In this document: piece after piece, positions 26,927 to 36,246 of the stretch | How the letters are laid out: each line of letters begins with the position of its first letter | How positions within the stretch are numbered: position 1 is the stretch's first letter | NCBI RefSeq assembly: GCF_022835695.1 | Contig: NZ_BQUV01000008.1 | Coordinates: 62,001 to 126,000, forward strand | Reading direction: 5' to 3' | DNA length: 64,000 nt | DNA from: Bradyrhizobium sp. Ce-3 | GTDB lineage: Bacteria; Pseudomonadota; Alphaproteobacteria; Rhizobiales; Xanthobacteraceae | Program-made: the position numbers and the translations under genes | Notes under the pieces: generated by a model | What the model saw: only the letters and a program-made list of their open reading frames with translations | Databases searched by the model: none | Told to the model about the DNA's origin: nothing

Positions 26927-27069
26927 GACGTGACCGGCTCGGGAATTGCTCCTCCCTCTCCCTGTTCTTACGGGGTCGAGATGAGCGAAGCTCACTCTTT
27001 GAGGATCGCAGTGAGGGGCTTGACCGGAAGCGCCGTGAGAGATGAGTTCTTGGAGAGTCCCCCTCACCC

Positions 27070-27121
27070 GGAATTCAAGCCGTGCTTGAATTCCGACCTC
27101 TCCCCGATGCGGGGCGAGGTC
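27070..27121. repeat. Pair of adjacent intergenic hairpins
   Basis: GGAATTCAAG and CTTGAATTCC (27070-27094, five-base loop) form a perfect stem. Next to it GACCTCTCCCCG and CGGGGCGAGGTC (27095-27121) form a second stem with one mismatch. They sit in the 264-base gap between the binding-protein gene and the first permease gene, where no gene is seen. Such mosaic palindromes recur in rhizobial genomes and may damp permease expression relative to the binding protein. Confidence 0.65.
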
Positions 27122-27190
27122 AAGCTCGCCTTTCGACTGGAAGCAAAATCAACGTGCTCAAGGTGCGAGCGTTAGCTAGATGATCTCTTC

Positions 27191-28147
27191 ATGAGTCAAT
27201 ATATCCTGCGCCGTCTAATGATCGCGATCCCGAGCCTGCTCGGCATCTCGCTCGTGCTGTTCGTCGTGCTGGCGCTCGCGCCGGGCGATCCGTTCAGCGA
27301 GCTCGCGACCAATCCGAATGTGCCGCCCGAAGTGCAGGCCGCGCTGCGTGCCAAGTTCGGCCTCGACGACCCGATCTATCTCCGCTACTTGCACTGGCTC
27401 GCGGCGATGGCGCAGGGCGACTGGGGCTTCTCCTTCGTCAGCCGCGTCGATGTCGACACGTTGATCCTGCAGCGGCTGCCAACCACGCTCTACGTGGTCG
27501 GTTCGTCGCAGCTGCTGGCGCTGCTGATCGCTATCCCGGTCGGCGTCTTTGCCGCCACCCGGCCCTATTCGATCTTCGACCAGCTCGCCAACACTTTCGC
27601 CTTCATCGGCTTCTCGCTGCCGACCTTCTTCACCGGCATCCTGTTCATCCTGATCTTCTCGGTAAAGCTCGACTGGCTGCCGTTCGTCTACACCGAGGTG
27701 CCGGGCAGCGGGATCAAGTGGGCGCTCGAAATGATCCGGCAGGCCATCATGCCGGTGATGGTGCTCGGCCTGTTCCAGGCGGCGTCGATGACCCGCTTCG
27801 TGCGCTCCGCGATGCTCGACGTGATCCGGCTCGACTATGTCACCACCGCCCGCGCCAAGGGGCTCGGCCAGGCCAAGGTGATCGTCAAGCACGTGATGCG
27901 CAATGCGATGATCCCGGTCGTCACGCTGATCGCGCTGCAAATCCCCGCCGTGTTCGGCGGCGCCATCGTCACCGAGCAGATCTTCCGGATTCCTGGCATC
28001 GGCTCGCTCCTGATTTCCTCCATCCTCGCCAACGATACGCCGGTCGTGATGGCCGTGACCTTCGTGTTCGCGTGTCTCGTGGTGCTGTTCAACCTGATCG
28101 CAGATGTCCTCTATGGCTGGCTTGACCCTCGCATCTCCTTCCGCTGA
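27191..28147 (+). CDS. Dipeptide-type ABC transporter permease (DppB-like)
   Basis: This 318-residue integral membrane protein has the DppB/OppB layout, with an N-terminal membrane segment after YILRRLMIAIP, an extracytoplasmic loop and five further membrane segments. The EAA-type coupling loop is TTARAKGLGQAKVIVKHVM. It forms the inner-membrane channel with the next gene product. The ribosome site is weak. The 3' end overlaps the next permease gene by 44 bases, which implies coupled translation. Confidence 0.9.
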   Translation: MSQYILRRLMIAIPSLLGISLVLFVVLALAPGDPFSELATNPNVPPEVQAALRAKFGLDDPIYLRYLHWLAAMAQGDWGFSFVSRVDVDTLILQRLPTTLYVVGSSQLLALLIAIPVGVFAATRPYSIFDQLANTFAFIGFSLPTFFTGILFILIFSVKLDWLPFVYTEVPGSGIKWALEMIRQAIMPVMVLGLFQAASMTRFVRSAMLDVIRLDYVTTARAKGLGQAKVIVKHVMRNAMIPVVTLIALQIPAVFGGAIVTEQIFRIPGIGSLLISSILANDTPVVMAVTFVFACLVVLFNLIADVLYGWLDPRISFR

Positions 28148-29030
28148 GCGGCGCGGCTATTCGCCCCTGCGTGAAACCTGGCGGCGCTACCGCCGGCACA
28201 AGCCGGCCGTGGTCAGTGCCGTGCTGCTGCTGTTGTTGATCGCGGCCGTGGTGATCGGCCCGTTCGTCTGGCGCGTCTCGATCAGCGATATCGACGTGCT
28301 GGCGGGCATGCAGGGACCGTCGCTGGCGCATCCGTTCGGCACCGACGATCTCGGCCAGGACCTGCTCGCCCGCATGATCTATGGCGGACGCATCTCGCTT
28401 GCGGTTGGCCTTGCCGCGATGCTGGTGTCGGTGTTCGTCGGCACGCTGATCGGCGCGCTCGCCGGCATGTCGCGCGGTCCGCTCGGCTATGCGCTGATGT
28501 GGCTGACCGACCTGTTCCTGTCGCTGCCGCAACTGCCGCTGCTGCTGATGCTGATCTACCTATTCCGCGACGGGCTGAAAGCCGTGTTCGGCCCCGAAGG
28601 CGGCATCTTCATCCTGATCGTGCTTGTGATCGGTGGCCTGCGCTGGATGCCGGTCGCCCGCCTGGTGCGTGCCCAGTTCCTCTCGCTGCGCGAGAAGGAA
28701 TTCGTCGAGGCGGCGCGCGCGCTCGGCGCAAGCCCGGTACGCCAGGTGGTGCGCCACATCCTGCCCAACGCGCTGGGACCGGTGATCATCGCCGGCACGA
28801 TCGACGTTGCCGCCGCGATCATCGCGGAATCGACACTCTCGTTCCTCGGCCTCGGCTTCCCGCCGGATACGCCGACCTGGGGCCGCATCCTCTATGACGC
28901 CAAGGACTTCCTCGACATCGGCCCGCATTGGGCGCTGTTTCCGGGCGGCGCGATCTTCATCGCGGTCGTTGCCATCAACTTCATCGGCGACGGGCTGCGC
29001 GACGCGCTCGACGCCCGCAAGGTGATCTGA
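28104..29030 (+). CDS. Dipeptide-type ABC transporter permease (DppC-like)
   Basis: The 308-residue protein is the second permease. It has an N-terminal cytoplasmic segment ([14 protein letters not shown]), a first membrane helix and the FGTDDLGQD motif typical of DppC. The coupling loop is [20 protein letters not shown]. The first ATG at 28104 overlaps the previous gene by 44 bases; an ATG at 28113 is also possible. The stop overlaps the next start (TGATG). Confidence 0.9.
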   Translation: MSSMAGLTLASPSAERRGYSPLRETWRRYRRHKPAVVSAVLLLLLIAAVVIGPFVWRVSISDIDVLAGMQGPSLAHPFGTDDLGQDLLARMIYGGRISLAVGLAAMLVSVFVGTLIGALAGMSRGPLGYALMWLTDLFLSLPQLPLLLMLIYLFRDGLKAVFGPEGGIFILIVLVIGGLRWMPVARLVRAQFLSLREKEFVEAARALGASPVRQVVRHILPNALGPVIIAGTIDVAAAIIAESTLSFLGLGFPPDTPTWGRILYDAKDFLDIGPHWALFPGGAIFIAVVAINFIGDGLRDALDARKVI

Positions 29031-30007
29031 TGGCGCTGCTCGACATCAAGGGCCTGAAAACCCATTTCAGCACCGACGACGGCATCCTGCAGGCGGTCGA
29101 CGGCGTCGACATCAGCATCAACCGCGGCGAGACGCTGTGCGTGGTCGGTGAATCCGGCTGCGGCAAGACCGTCACCGCGATGTCGATCTTGAAGCTGATC
29201 GCGATGCCGCCGGGCAAGATCGTCGCGGGCGAAATCATGTTCGAGGGCCGCGATCTGGTGCCGCTGTCGAGCCACGAGCTCGACGACATCAGGGCCAAGG
29301 AGATCGGCTTCATCTTCCAGGAACCGATGACCTCGCTCAATCCGGTGCTGACCATCGGCGAGCAGATCGCCGAAAGCCTGCGCCGCCACGAGGCTGTCAC
29401 CAAGAAGCAGGCGCTGGAACGCACCATCGAGATGCTGAAGCTGGTGCAGATCCCCAATGCCGCGGGCCGCGTGCATCACTATCCGCACCAGTTCTCCGGC
29501 GGCATGCGCCAGCGCGTCATGATCGCGATGGCGCTGGCCTGCCGCCCCAAGCTCGTCATCGCGGACGAGCCGACCACCGCGCTCGACGTCACCATCCAGG
29601 CGCAGATCCTCGACCTCTTGCAGGACATGAAGGAACGCTTCGGCATGGCGGTGATGCTGATCACCCATGCGATGGGCGTGGTCGCGGAGACCGCGCAGCG
29701 CGTCGTCGTGATGTATGCCGGCAAGGTGGTGGAAGAGGCGCCGGTCGACGAGCTGTTCGGCAATCCCCGCCATCCCTACACCCAGGGCCTGATCCGTTCC
29801 ATCCCGCGCATCGATCTCGACGCCGAGCACAAGACCCGGCTCGAGGCGATCGGCGGCTCGGTGCCGATCCTGATCAATCCAAAGCCCGGCTGCCGCTTTG
29901 CGCCGCGCTGCAAGCACGCCATGAGCATCTGCGCCGAAAAGGAGCCGCTTCTGCGCGAGATCGCGCCCGGCCATCGCATGGCTTGCCACCTCGGGGACGC
30001 GTCATGA
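29030..30007 (+). CDS. Dipeptide-type ABC transporter ATPase (DppD-like)
   Basis: The 325-residue ATPase energises the transporter. Walker A is GESGCGKT, the signature is [12 protein letters not shown], Walker B is [12 protein letters not shown] and the switch histidine is in LITHAMGVV. The C-terminal oligopeptide-transporter extension carries the PGCRFAPRC cysteine cluster common to DppD/OppD. Its ATG shares a base with the preceding stop, and its end overlaps the next gene by four bases (ATGA). Confidence 0.92.
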   Translation: MALLDIKGLKTHFSTDDGILQAVDGVDISINRGETLCVVGESGCGKTVTAMSILKLIAMPPGKIVAGEIMFEGRDLVPLSSHELDDIRAKEIGFIFQEPMTSLNPVLTIGEQIAESLRRHEAVTKKQALERTIEMLKLVQIPNAAGRVHHYPHQFSGGMRQRVMIAMALACRPKLVIADEPTTALDVTIQAQILDLLQDMKERFGMAVMLITHAMGVVAETAQRVVVMYAGKVVEEAPVDELFGNPRHPYTQGLIRSIPRIDLDAEHKTRLEAIGGSVPILINPKPGCRFAPRCKHAMSICAEKEPLLREIAPGHRMACHLGDAS

Positions 30008-30972
30008 GCGAGCCGCTGCTGCGCATCAGCAATCTGAAGAAGCACTTTCCGGTGCTCGGCGGCCTGCTGTCGCGCGAGGTCGGGCAGGTCTATGCGGTCG
30101 ACGGCGTGTCGTTCACGGTCGACCGCGGCGAGACGCTGGGGCTGGTCGGCGAATCCGGCTGCGGCAAGTCCACCACAGGCCGTTGCGTGCTGCGGCTGAT
30201 CGAGCCGACCTCGGGCGAGGTCGTGTTCGACGGCCAGAGCGTCACGGGCCTGGACGGCGGCGATTTGCGCGCCATGCGGCGCAACATGCAGCTGGTGTTC
30301 CAGGACCCGTTCGCCTCGCTCAATCCGCGCATGACGGTCGGCGCCATCCTCGGCGAGCCCTTCATCATCCATAACCTCGTGAGCTCGGCCAGCGAGCGCG
30401 AGGACCGCGTCGCCAATCTCCTGGTCAAGGTCGGGCTGAAGGCCGAGCACATGCGGCGCTACCCGCATGAATTCTCCGGCGGCCAGCGCCAGCGCATCGC
30501 GATCGCCCGCGCGCTGACGCTAGAGCCGAAGCTGATCGTATGCGACGAGCCGGTCTCGGCGCTCGACGTCTCGATCCAGGCCCAGGTCATCAACCTGCTG
30601 GAGGACCTGCAGGCCGAGTTGAACCTGACCTATCTGTTCGTGGCCCACGATCTCTCTGTGGTCGAGCACATCTCCGATCGCGTCGCGGTGATGTATCTCG
30701 GCCGCATCGTCGAGCTCGCCAAGGCCAGCGATCTCTATCGCAACCCGCAACATCCCTACACCAAAGCGCTGCTCTCGGCGGTGCCGGTCGCCGACCCCAA
30801 GGCGAAGCGCGACCGCATCCGCCTGAAGGGCGACGTGCCGAGCCCGATGAATCCGCCGAAAGGCTGCCACTTCCACACCCGCTGCCCGATCGCCGAAGAG
30901 CGCTGCCGGCAAACCGCGCCGCAGTTGCGCGAAGGCAGCAACGGGCATTCTGTAGCGTGTCATCTGGCGTAG
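30004..30972 (+). CDS. Dipeptide-type ABC transporter ATPase (DppF-like)
   Basis: The 322-residue second ATPase has Walker A GESGCGKS, signature [12 protein letters not shown], Walker [13 protein letters not shown] and the histidine in [10 protein letters not shown]. The C-terminal extension ends with the [14 protein letters not shown] cysteine motif. The ATGA overlap with the preceding gene marks it as the last gene of the five-gene transporter operon. A palindromic repeat follows. Confidence 0.92.
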   Translation: MSEPLLRISNLKKHFPVLGGLLSREVGQVYAVDGVSFTVDRGETLGLVGESGCGKSTTGRCVLRLIEPTSGEVVFDGQSVTGLDGGDLRAMRRNMQLVFQDPFASLNPRMTVGAILGEPFIIHNLVSSASEREDRVANLLVKVGLKAEHMRRYPHEFSGGQRQRIAIARALTLEPKLIVCDEPVSALDVSIQAQVINLLEDLQAELNLTYLFVAHDLSVVEHISDRVAVMYLGRIVELAKASDLYRNPQHPYTKALLSAVPVADPKAKRDRIRLKGDVPSPMNPPKGCHFHTRCPIAEERCRQTAPQLREGSNGHSVACHLA

Positions 30973-31020
30973 CGAGGCCCAGCGACGATCAAGTTGCTGC
31001 CGCGCCACCACTCTCTGACC

Positions 31021-31118
31021 GTCACCCTGAGGAGCCGCGAAGCGGCGTCTCGAAGGGTCGACGGCCACCGGCCGAGCCGTGCATCCTTCGAGACGCGCTG
31101 CGCGCTCCTCAAGATGAC
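31021..31118. repeat. Palindromic intergenic repeat (GTCACCCTGAGGAGC family)
   Basis: The outer ends GTCACCCTGAGGAGC and GCTCCTCAAGATGAC are inverted copies, and GTCTCGAAGG pairs with CCTTCGAGAC further in. It is a different repeat family from those at 59 and 2574. It lies between the convergent transporter operon and LysR gene, and probably folds into a long hairpin in both transcripts. Confidence 0.75.
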
Positions 31119-31142
31119 GGGGAGAGGGCATTGCTCGGAAGA

Positions 31143-32117
31143 CTAGCGCTTCCGCTTCTTCGCGGCTTTCATCCTGTTCCTCGGCTTGGCCTTGGTGTTT
31201 GCCTTCGGCCGTGAGACGGGGGCATCAGCCACTGCCTCCAACTCGCTCGCCTCCGCCCGCAGCACCTCGAGCAGCCAATCACGAAACGCGCGCATGCCTG
31301 GCGTCACCTCGCGCGACTTCAGCCAGGTCAGCCAGTACGACCCGGCCGGCACCTCGGCTGCGAACGGCCGCTTGAGCCGGCCAGAGGCCAGCTCGTTGTT
31401 GAACATCGCGATCGGCACCAGCCCGACGCCGACGCCGCGCGCCGCGGCCTCGGCCATCGCCACCGAACTGTCGAAGATCGGTCCCTGGATTTTCGGGCAC
31501 GGCGCGCCGGCCACCGCGAACCACAGCGGCCATTCCTCGGCGCGGTAGGAGCGCAGCAAGAACTCTTGCGCGAGATCGGACGGCTTGCGTAGCCGCCCCG
31601 CCACATCGGCGCAGCACACCGGCGAGAGCGGCGCGGACAGCAGGTGGATCGCCTCGGTGCCGTGCCAGGAGCCGTCGCCGAAGCGCAGTGCAAGATCGAG
31701 CCCGTCGCCTGCGATGTCGACGCGGTTGTTATTGGTGAGCAGTCGCAGGTCGATATAGGGATGCGCGCGCTTGAAGCGGTCGACCCGTTGCAGCAGCCAT
31801 CCGGTCGCGAACGTCGTGACGCAGCCGACGGTGACCACCTCGCGCGTGCCCTTGGCCTCGATGCGGTCGATCGCAGCCCCGATCCGGTCGAGCGCATCTG
31901 ATAGCACCGGCAGCAGCGCCAGCCCCTCGTCGGTGAGCACCAGCCCGCGCGGCAGGCGGCGGAACAGGCTGGCACCGAGCGTATCCTCGAGCTGCTTGAC
32001 CTGGTGGCTGATGGCGGTCTGCGTCACGCGCAGCTCCATTCCCGCGCGGGTGAAGCTCAACAGCCGCGCGGAGGCCTCGAAGGCACGCAGCGCGTTCAGC
32101 GGGAGGTGCCGGCGCAC
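31143..32117 (-). CDS. AmpR/GcvA-like LysR regulator, probable beta-lactamase regulator
   Basis: The 324-residue LysR protein starts at a GTG. The first residues, PLNALRAFEASARLLSFTRA, and the helix-turn-helix ending AISHQVKQLED, closely resemble AmpR-type regulators. The effector domain follows. The gene is divergent from a class A beta-lactamase across 99 bases, the classic ampR-bla arrangement, so it probably senses cell-wall fragments and controls bla. It has an unusual C-terminal tail of about 20 residues rich in lysine and arginine, absent from standard AmpR proteins. Confidence 0.88.
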   Translation of the reverse strand: MRRHLPLNALRAFEASARLLSFTRAGMELRVTQTAISHQVKQLEDTLGASLFRRLPRGLVLTDEGLALLPVLSDALDRIGAAIDRIEAKGTREVVTVGCVTTFATGWLLQRVDRFKRAHPYIDLRLLTNNNRVDIAGDGLDLALRFGDGSWHGTEAIHLLSAPLSPVCCADVAGRLRKPSDLAQEFLLRSYRAEEWPLWFAVAGAPCPKIQGPIFDSSVAMAEAAARGVGVGLVPIAMFNNELASGRLKRPFAAEVPAGSYWLTWLKSREVTPGMRAFRDWLLEVLRAEASELEAVADAPVSRPKANTKAKPRNRMKAAKKRKR

Positions 32118-32216
32118 GGCGTCATGACCAAGTTTTCCTCATGCCTCGTTGTATAAATGATTGTTTGTGCTCCGTCACGCCGCCCGGCAGGTTCGCGCCG
32201 CCAACGGAGACGAGAG
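32118..32216. promoter_or_regulatory. Divergent regulator/beta-lactamase control region
   Basis: These 99 bases separate the AmpR-like start and the beta-lactamase start. They include the most AT-rich stretch nearby (TTGTATAAATGATTGTTTG, 32149-32167), with TATAAA at 32152 as a candidate -10. No clear -35 is visible, which would fit an activator-dependent promoter. The operator itself is not identified. Confidence 0.4.
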
Positions 32217-33134
32217 ATGCTGACGAGACGGACATTGGGATTGCGCGCGCTGGGCCTTGCGGTTTCCTGCACTTTGCCGCGGCCAGGCACCGCGGCAGGA
32301 CAGAGCGCGGCGGCGGGACAAAGCGGGCCGGCAAAGCGGCTGCAGGAGGAGTTTGCACGCATTGAGCTCGCCACCAGCGGCCGGCTCGGCGTCGCCGCGC
32401 TCGACATGGAGACAGGATTGCGCGCGAGCCAGCGCGGTGACGAGCGGTTCCCGATGTGCAGCACCTTCAAGGCGCTGGCGTCGGCCGCCGTGCTGCACCG
32501 GGTCGACCGCGGCGAATCCAGCCTCGACCAGCGGGTGCAGGTTGAGGCCAAGGATATCTTGGCCTACGCGCCCGTAGCCAAGCAGCACGTCGGATCGAGC
32601 ATGACGCTGTCCGAGCTCTGCGAGGCCGCCATCACCCTCAGCGACAATACCGCCGCTAACCTGCTGCTGCGCGAGATCGGCGGGCCTGCCGGCTTCACCA
32701 GCTTCTTCCGCAGCATCGGCGACAATGTCAGCCGGCTCGATCGCTGGGAGGTGGAGTTGAACGAAGGCGTGCCGGGCGATCCGCGCGACACCACGAGCCC
32801 GGTCGCGATGCTGAAGGATCTGCAGCGCGTGGCGATCGGCGATGCGCTGTCAGCCGCCTCGCGCCAGAAGCTGGTGGACTGGATGGTCGCCAACAAGACC
32901 GGCGATGCAAGGCTGCGCGCCGGCGTGCCGCGCGACTGGCGGGTTGGCGACAAGACCGGCACCGGCGATCGCGGCACCTATAACGATATCGGGGTGTTCT
33001 GGCCGCCCGGCCGCAAGCCGATCGTGGTGACGGTCTACCTGACCGGGGCAAGTGCTCCGATGGAGAAGTGCAACGAGGTGATCGCCAATGTCGCGCGCGC
33101 CGTTGTCAATGCGAGCACCGGGCAGAGCGGCTAG
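32217..33134 (+). CDS. Class A beta-lactamase
   Basis: The 305-residue protein has all class A landmarks. The nucleophile is S82 in STFK, SDN is at 142-144, E178 is in the omega-loop (EVELN) and KTG is at 246-248. It hydrolyses beta-lactams in the periplasm. The N-terminus (TRRTLGLRALGLAVSC) has paired arginines and a hydrophobic stretch compatible with Tat export. The cysteine after AVS could also suggest a lipoprotein, though the lipobox is imperfect. The divergent AmpR-like gene suggests inducible expression. An ankyrin protein follows 100 bases downstream. Confidence 0.95.
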   Translation: MLTRRTLGLRALGLAVSCTLPRPGTAAGQSAAAGQSGPAKRLQEEFARIELATSGRLGVAALDMETGLRASQRGDERFPMCSTFKALASAAVLHRVDRGESSLDQRVQVEAKDILAYAPVAKQHVGSSMTLSELCEAAITLSDNTAANLLLREIGGPAGFTSFFRSIGDNVSRLDRWEVELNEGVPGDPRDTTSPVAMLKDLQRVAIGDALSAASRQKLVDWMVANKTGDARLRAGVPRDWRVGDKTGTGDRGTYNDIGVFWPPGRKPIVVTVYLTGASAPMEKCNEVIANVARAVVNASTGQSG

Positions 33135-33233
33135 CGCGGTGGGATAACGCTGCGCGGCTTGGCAGCAACCAAGGATCATGCGACGCTCGATCCGAACGGC
33201 ACTGCGCTCGGCAGGCCATCCGGAGGACACGTC

Positions 33234-34148
33234 TTGTATCGCCGCATCGCCCTCGCCGCGCTGCTTGTTGCAGGCCACGTTCACGGCAGCCTTGCTGCGG
33301 CCGACCCGGCACGCTGCCGCGAGCTGATCCGCAAATACGAAACCGACAAGGCCCAGCTCAGTGCAATCGAGATCTCGCTGACCTTGTTCGCGGCGGCCAA
33401 CGCCGATTGCATCAATCTCGCCACCCAGCTGCTCGATGGCGGCGCCTCGGTCGATGCGCGGGACCGGCTCGGCGCAAGGCCGCTGAGCCACGCCGCCCGC
33501 TCCGGCCATCTCGACATGGTCGAGCTGCTGCTGGCCCGCGGTGCGCCGGTCGATGCTCGCAACCTCGCGGGATCGAGTGCGCTGTATCTTGCCGCCGAGC
33601 GTGGCCATGCCGCGATCGTGCAGCGCCTGATCGACCGCGGCGCCGACGTCAACCTCACCGGACGCAGCGGCGCTTCGGCGGTCGCGGCCGCCGCCTATGC
33701 CGGCCGGGACATGGTGGTGCGCATGCTGCTCGCGCACGGCGCCGACGGCCGCAAGGCTGACGACACCGGCAAGCCGCCGGTCGTGTATGCGGCAGCAGGC
33801 GGCCAACTCGGCATCCTCAAACAGCTGCTTGCGCTCGGTATCGACATCAACGCGCGCTACGCCAACGATCTGACGCTCCTGATGTGGGCGGCCGGACCGG
33901 ATGAGACCGTGCCGGAGGCACAGGCGCTCGAGGTCGTCGCATATCTCCTGGACGCGGGCGCCAGGGTCGACGACCGCGACGCGCGCGGACGCACGGCGCT
34001 GATGATCGCCGCCGAGGGCAACCATCCGGCGATTGCGAAAGCGCTGCTGGCCCACGGCGCCGATGCGGCGCTGGCCGACAAGGCCGGCAAGCACGCCGCC
34101 GATCTCACCATCCTGTCGGCGCTGCGCGAGGAGCTGACGCCGCGCTGA
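33234..34148 (+). CDS. Exported ankyrin-repeat protein
   Basis: From a TTG start preceded by a strong GGAGGACACGTC ribosome site, the product is 304 residues with a signal peptide (IALAALLVAG, cleavage near LAAADP). Six or so ankyrin repeats follow, with typical segments such as GARPLSHAARSGHLDMVELL and GRTALMIAAEGNHPAI. An ATG at 33159 is in frame but lacks a ribosome site and would bury the signal. Ankyrin repeats mediate protein contacts, and export makes a periplasmic partner likely. It lies directly downstream of the beta-lactamase on the same strand, so co-expression is plausible. Confidence 0.85.
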   Translation: MYRRIALAALLVAGHVHGSLAAADPARCRELIRKYETDKAQLSAIEISLTLFAAANADCINLATQLLDGGASVDARDRLGARPLSHAARSGHLDMVELLLARGAPVDARNLAGSSALYLAAERGHAAIVQRLIDRGADVNLTGRSGASAVAAAAYAGRDMVVRMLLAHGADGRKADDTGKPPVVYAAAGGQLGILKQLLALGIDINARYANDLTLLMWAAGPDETVPEAQALEVVAYLLDAGARVDDRDARGRTALMIAAEGNHPAIAKALLAHGADAALADKAGKHAADLTILSALREELTPR

Positions 34149-34348
34149 GGCACGCGATGGACTCATGAGTTGCGGAAGGTCCGCAGGTCGGCTAAATTCT
34201 CCTTTGCGAAGAGTCTGTGTGCTCATTCGTCCTATCGCGCGACTGGCGAGCTAACGTGGAATCGACCACGGGGAAGCGCGAAGGATATAGACGCCGATCG
34301 CCTGGGCAACCAATCTGCTGGAAAAACAGCGTGTTGAGGAGCCCGATC

Positions 34349-35626
34349 ATGCCGTCGTTTCGCAACGAACTGTCCATCAACGATCAAGAAATCGCCGCTG
34401 CCCTTGCGGGGGAAGAGCGCCGTCAACAGGACGGCGTCGAACTGATTCCGTCCGAGAATTACACCTATCCGGAGGTGCTTGAACTGCTCGGATCGGTCTT
34501 CACCAATAAATACTCCGAGGGATATCCGGGACGCAGATACTACGGCGGCCAGCAGTATACGGACGACGTCGAGAACCTCGCACGCCAGCGGGCCTGCTCG
34601 CTTTTTCGTGCCGAGCACGCCAACGTTCAGCCGCTTTCCGGATCACCAATGAATCAGGCCGTCTATCTCGGCCTATTGCAGCCCGGCGACACTATTCTCG
34701 CCATGGATCTGTCGCACGGCGGTCACCTCACCCACGGCGCGCCGGTGTCCCACATGGGGCGTTTGTTCAACTTTATTCGCTACAAGACGGCACCGTCAAA
34801 CGGCGCGATAGACTTCGATGAATTGCGCGCGATTGCGCGTGAGGCGCGCCCGAAGATGGTGCTGTGCGGCTATAGCTCCTATCCGCGCGACCTGGACTAT
34901 GCAGCGTTCAAGGCTATCGCCGACGAAGTTGGCGCGCTCACAATAGCTGACGTGAGCCACTATGGCGGATTGGTTGCCGCGAATGTCATGCGCAATCCGC
35001 TTGATGCCGGCTTCGACATCATGACGACGACATCCCACAAGACACTGCGCGGGCCCCGCGGCGGGATCATCCTGTGCCGGAAGGAAAATGCCGGTCGGAT
35101 CGATGCTTCCGTCTTTCCCGGATTGCAAGGCGGACCTCACATGAACGTCGTGGCCGGGACTGCCGTAACGCTCAAGATGGCGGCGACCTCGGATTTCCAG
35201 GTTTACGCGCGACAGGTTCTGCGCAACGCGAAGGTTCTTGCCGACGCGCTGATGGAATGCGGGATGAAGCTGGTCACGAACGGGACGGACAATCACATGA
35301 TGGTCGTCGATACGGCAGCGTCCGTCGGACTGGACGGGCGAGCAGCCGAGGACGTGCTCGATGCGATCGCCATCACCACAAACAAGCAAGTTATTCCAGA
35401 CGATCCCCGTCCGCCGCTCAGGCCAAGCGGTATTCGCCTTGGGACACCGGCAGCGACCACGCGTGGCATGGGAGCTTCCGAAATGCGCCGTATCGGCGCG
35501 TTCATTGCGGGGGCTCTGCAGGCGAACGGAGACGATACGGTCCTCGCGCGCCTCCGGTCGGAGTGCATCGAGATGTGCCGAGCCTTTCCTGTTCCAGGCG
35601 TGGTGTCCGGATCTCGACCGAGCTAA
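34349..35626 (+). CDS. glyA: Serine hydroxymethyltransferase (divergent copy)
   Basis: The 425-residue PLP enzyme interconverts serine plus tetrahydrofolate with glycine plus methylene-tetrahydrofolate. The PLP lysine is K231 in TTTSHKTLRGPRGG, and the N-terminal signature ELIPSENY is present. The motif normally written D-M-A-H-x-A-G reads DVSHYGG, and several other positions differ from typical rhizobial enzymes. Base composition is visibly less GC-rich than the neighbours, as is the 200-base leader. These suggest a second, possibly acquired copy and not the housekeeping gene. The ATG at 34349 follows GAGGAG. Confidence 0.85.
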   Translation: MPSFRNELSINDQEIAAALAGEERRQQDGVELIPSENYTYPEVLELLGSVFTNKYSEGYPGRRYYGGQQYTDDVENLARQRACSLFRAEHANVQPLSGSPMNQAVYLGLLQPGDTILAMDLSHGGHLTHGAPVSHMGRLFNFIRYKTAPSNGAIDFDELRAIAREARPKMVLCGYSSYPRDLDYAAFKAIADEVGALTIADVSHYGGLVAANVMRNPLDAGFDIMTTTSHKTLRGPRGGIILCRKENAGRIDASVFPGLQGGPHMNVVAGTAVTLKMAATSDFQVYARQVLRNAKVLADALMECGMKLVTNGTDNHMMVVDTAASVGLDGRAAEDVLDAIAITTNKQVIPDDPRPPLRPSGIRLGTPAATTRGMGASEMRRIGAFIAGALQANGDDTVLARLRSECIEMCRAFPVPGVVSGSRPS

Positions 35627-35651
35627 CCGGCTGTGGTCAACCTGCCCGCCG

Positions 35652-36218
35652 CTACAACCCCGCCAGATAGTCCACCAGCGCGGCGAGGTCGTCCGGCGAC
35701 GTCGCTATCATGAGGTCCGACATGCCGGGATTGTTGCCGCGCGCGCGGCTGCGGAAATCGGCGATGGTTTTCGCGAGATAATCCCGCCCCATCCCGGCAA
35801 GCCGCGGCACGGTGCCGTCGCCCTGGAAGCGATCGAGGTGGCAGGCTGGACAGCCGACCGAAGCGCTGGCCGTGAGCGCCCTCGCTGCGACGTCCTTCGG
35901 CGCACGCGGCTGGCCGAGATCGGGCCACGGCTTCTGCGAAAAATATTCCGCGATCGCCAGCATGTCGTCGCGCTCGAACTGGGTCGCGATCGGCTGCATG
36001 ATCTCGCTCTTGCGATCGCCGCGCTTGAAATCGCGGAGCTGAATATAGAGATAGCCGGCCTGCTGGCCCCAGATCGTCGGAATGGTCTTGTCGACCGGCT
36101 TGCCGTTCTCGCCGTGGCAACCGGCGCAGACCTGCACCTTCTCCTCGATCGTCTCCGCACGCGCCTGCCCCGCGATCAGCAGCAGCGCGACGCCGCACAT
36201 CATCCATTTACCGAACAT
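35652..36218 (-). CDS. Diheme cytochrome c (c4-like)
   Basis: The 188-residue exported cytochrome has a signal peptide (GVALLLIAGQARA) and two heme-binding motifs, CAGCH and CPACH, one in each half, as in cytochrome c4. Candidate methionine ligands follow each domain. It probably carries electrons in the periplasm. It lies downstream of the PQQ alcohol dehydrogenase on the same strand and is the plausible electron acceptor. A terminator and a palindromic repeat lie between them, so its expression may be lower or separately driven. The ATG at 36218 follows an AGG. Confidence 0.88.
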   Translation of the reverse strand: MFGKWMMCGVALLLIAGQARAETIEEKVQVCAGCHGENGKPVDKTIPTIWGQQAGYLYIQLRDFKRGDRKSEIMQPIATQFERDDMLAIAEYFSQKPWPDLGQPRAPKDVAARALTASASVGCPACHLDRFQGDGTVPRLAGMGRDYLAKTIADFRSRARGNNPGMSDLMIATSPDDLAALVDYLAGL

Positions 36219-36246
36219 CACCTGATCCGAAAGGGTTATGATTCCC

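Noticed and set aside
25052-27067. 671-residue open frame antisense to the binding-protein gene
   Set aside because: It has no domain or ribosome site and fully overlaps a well-supported exported binding protein.
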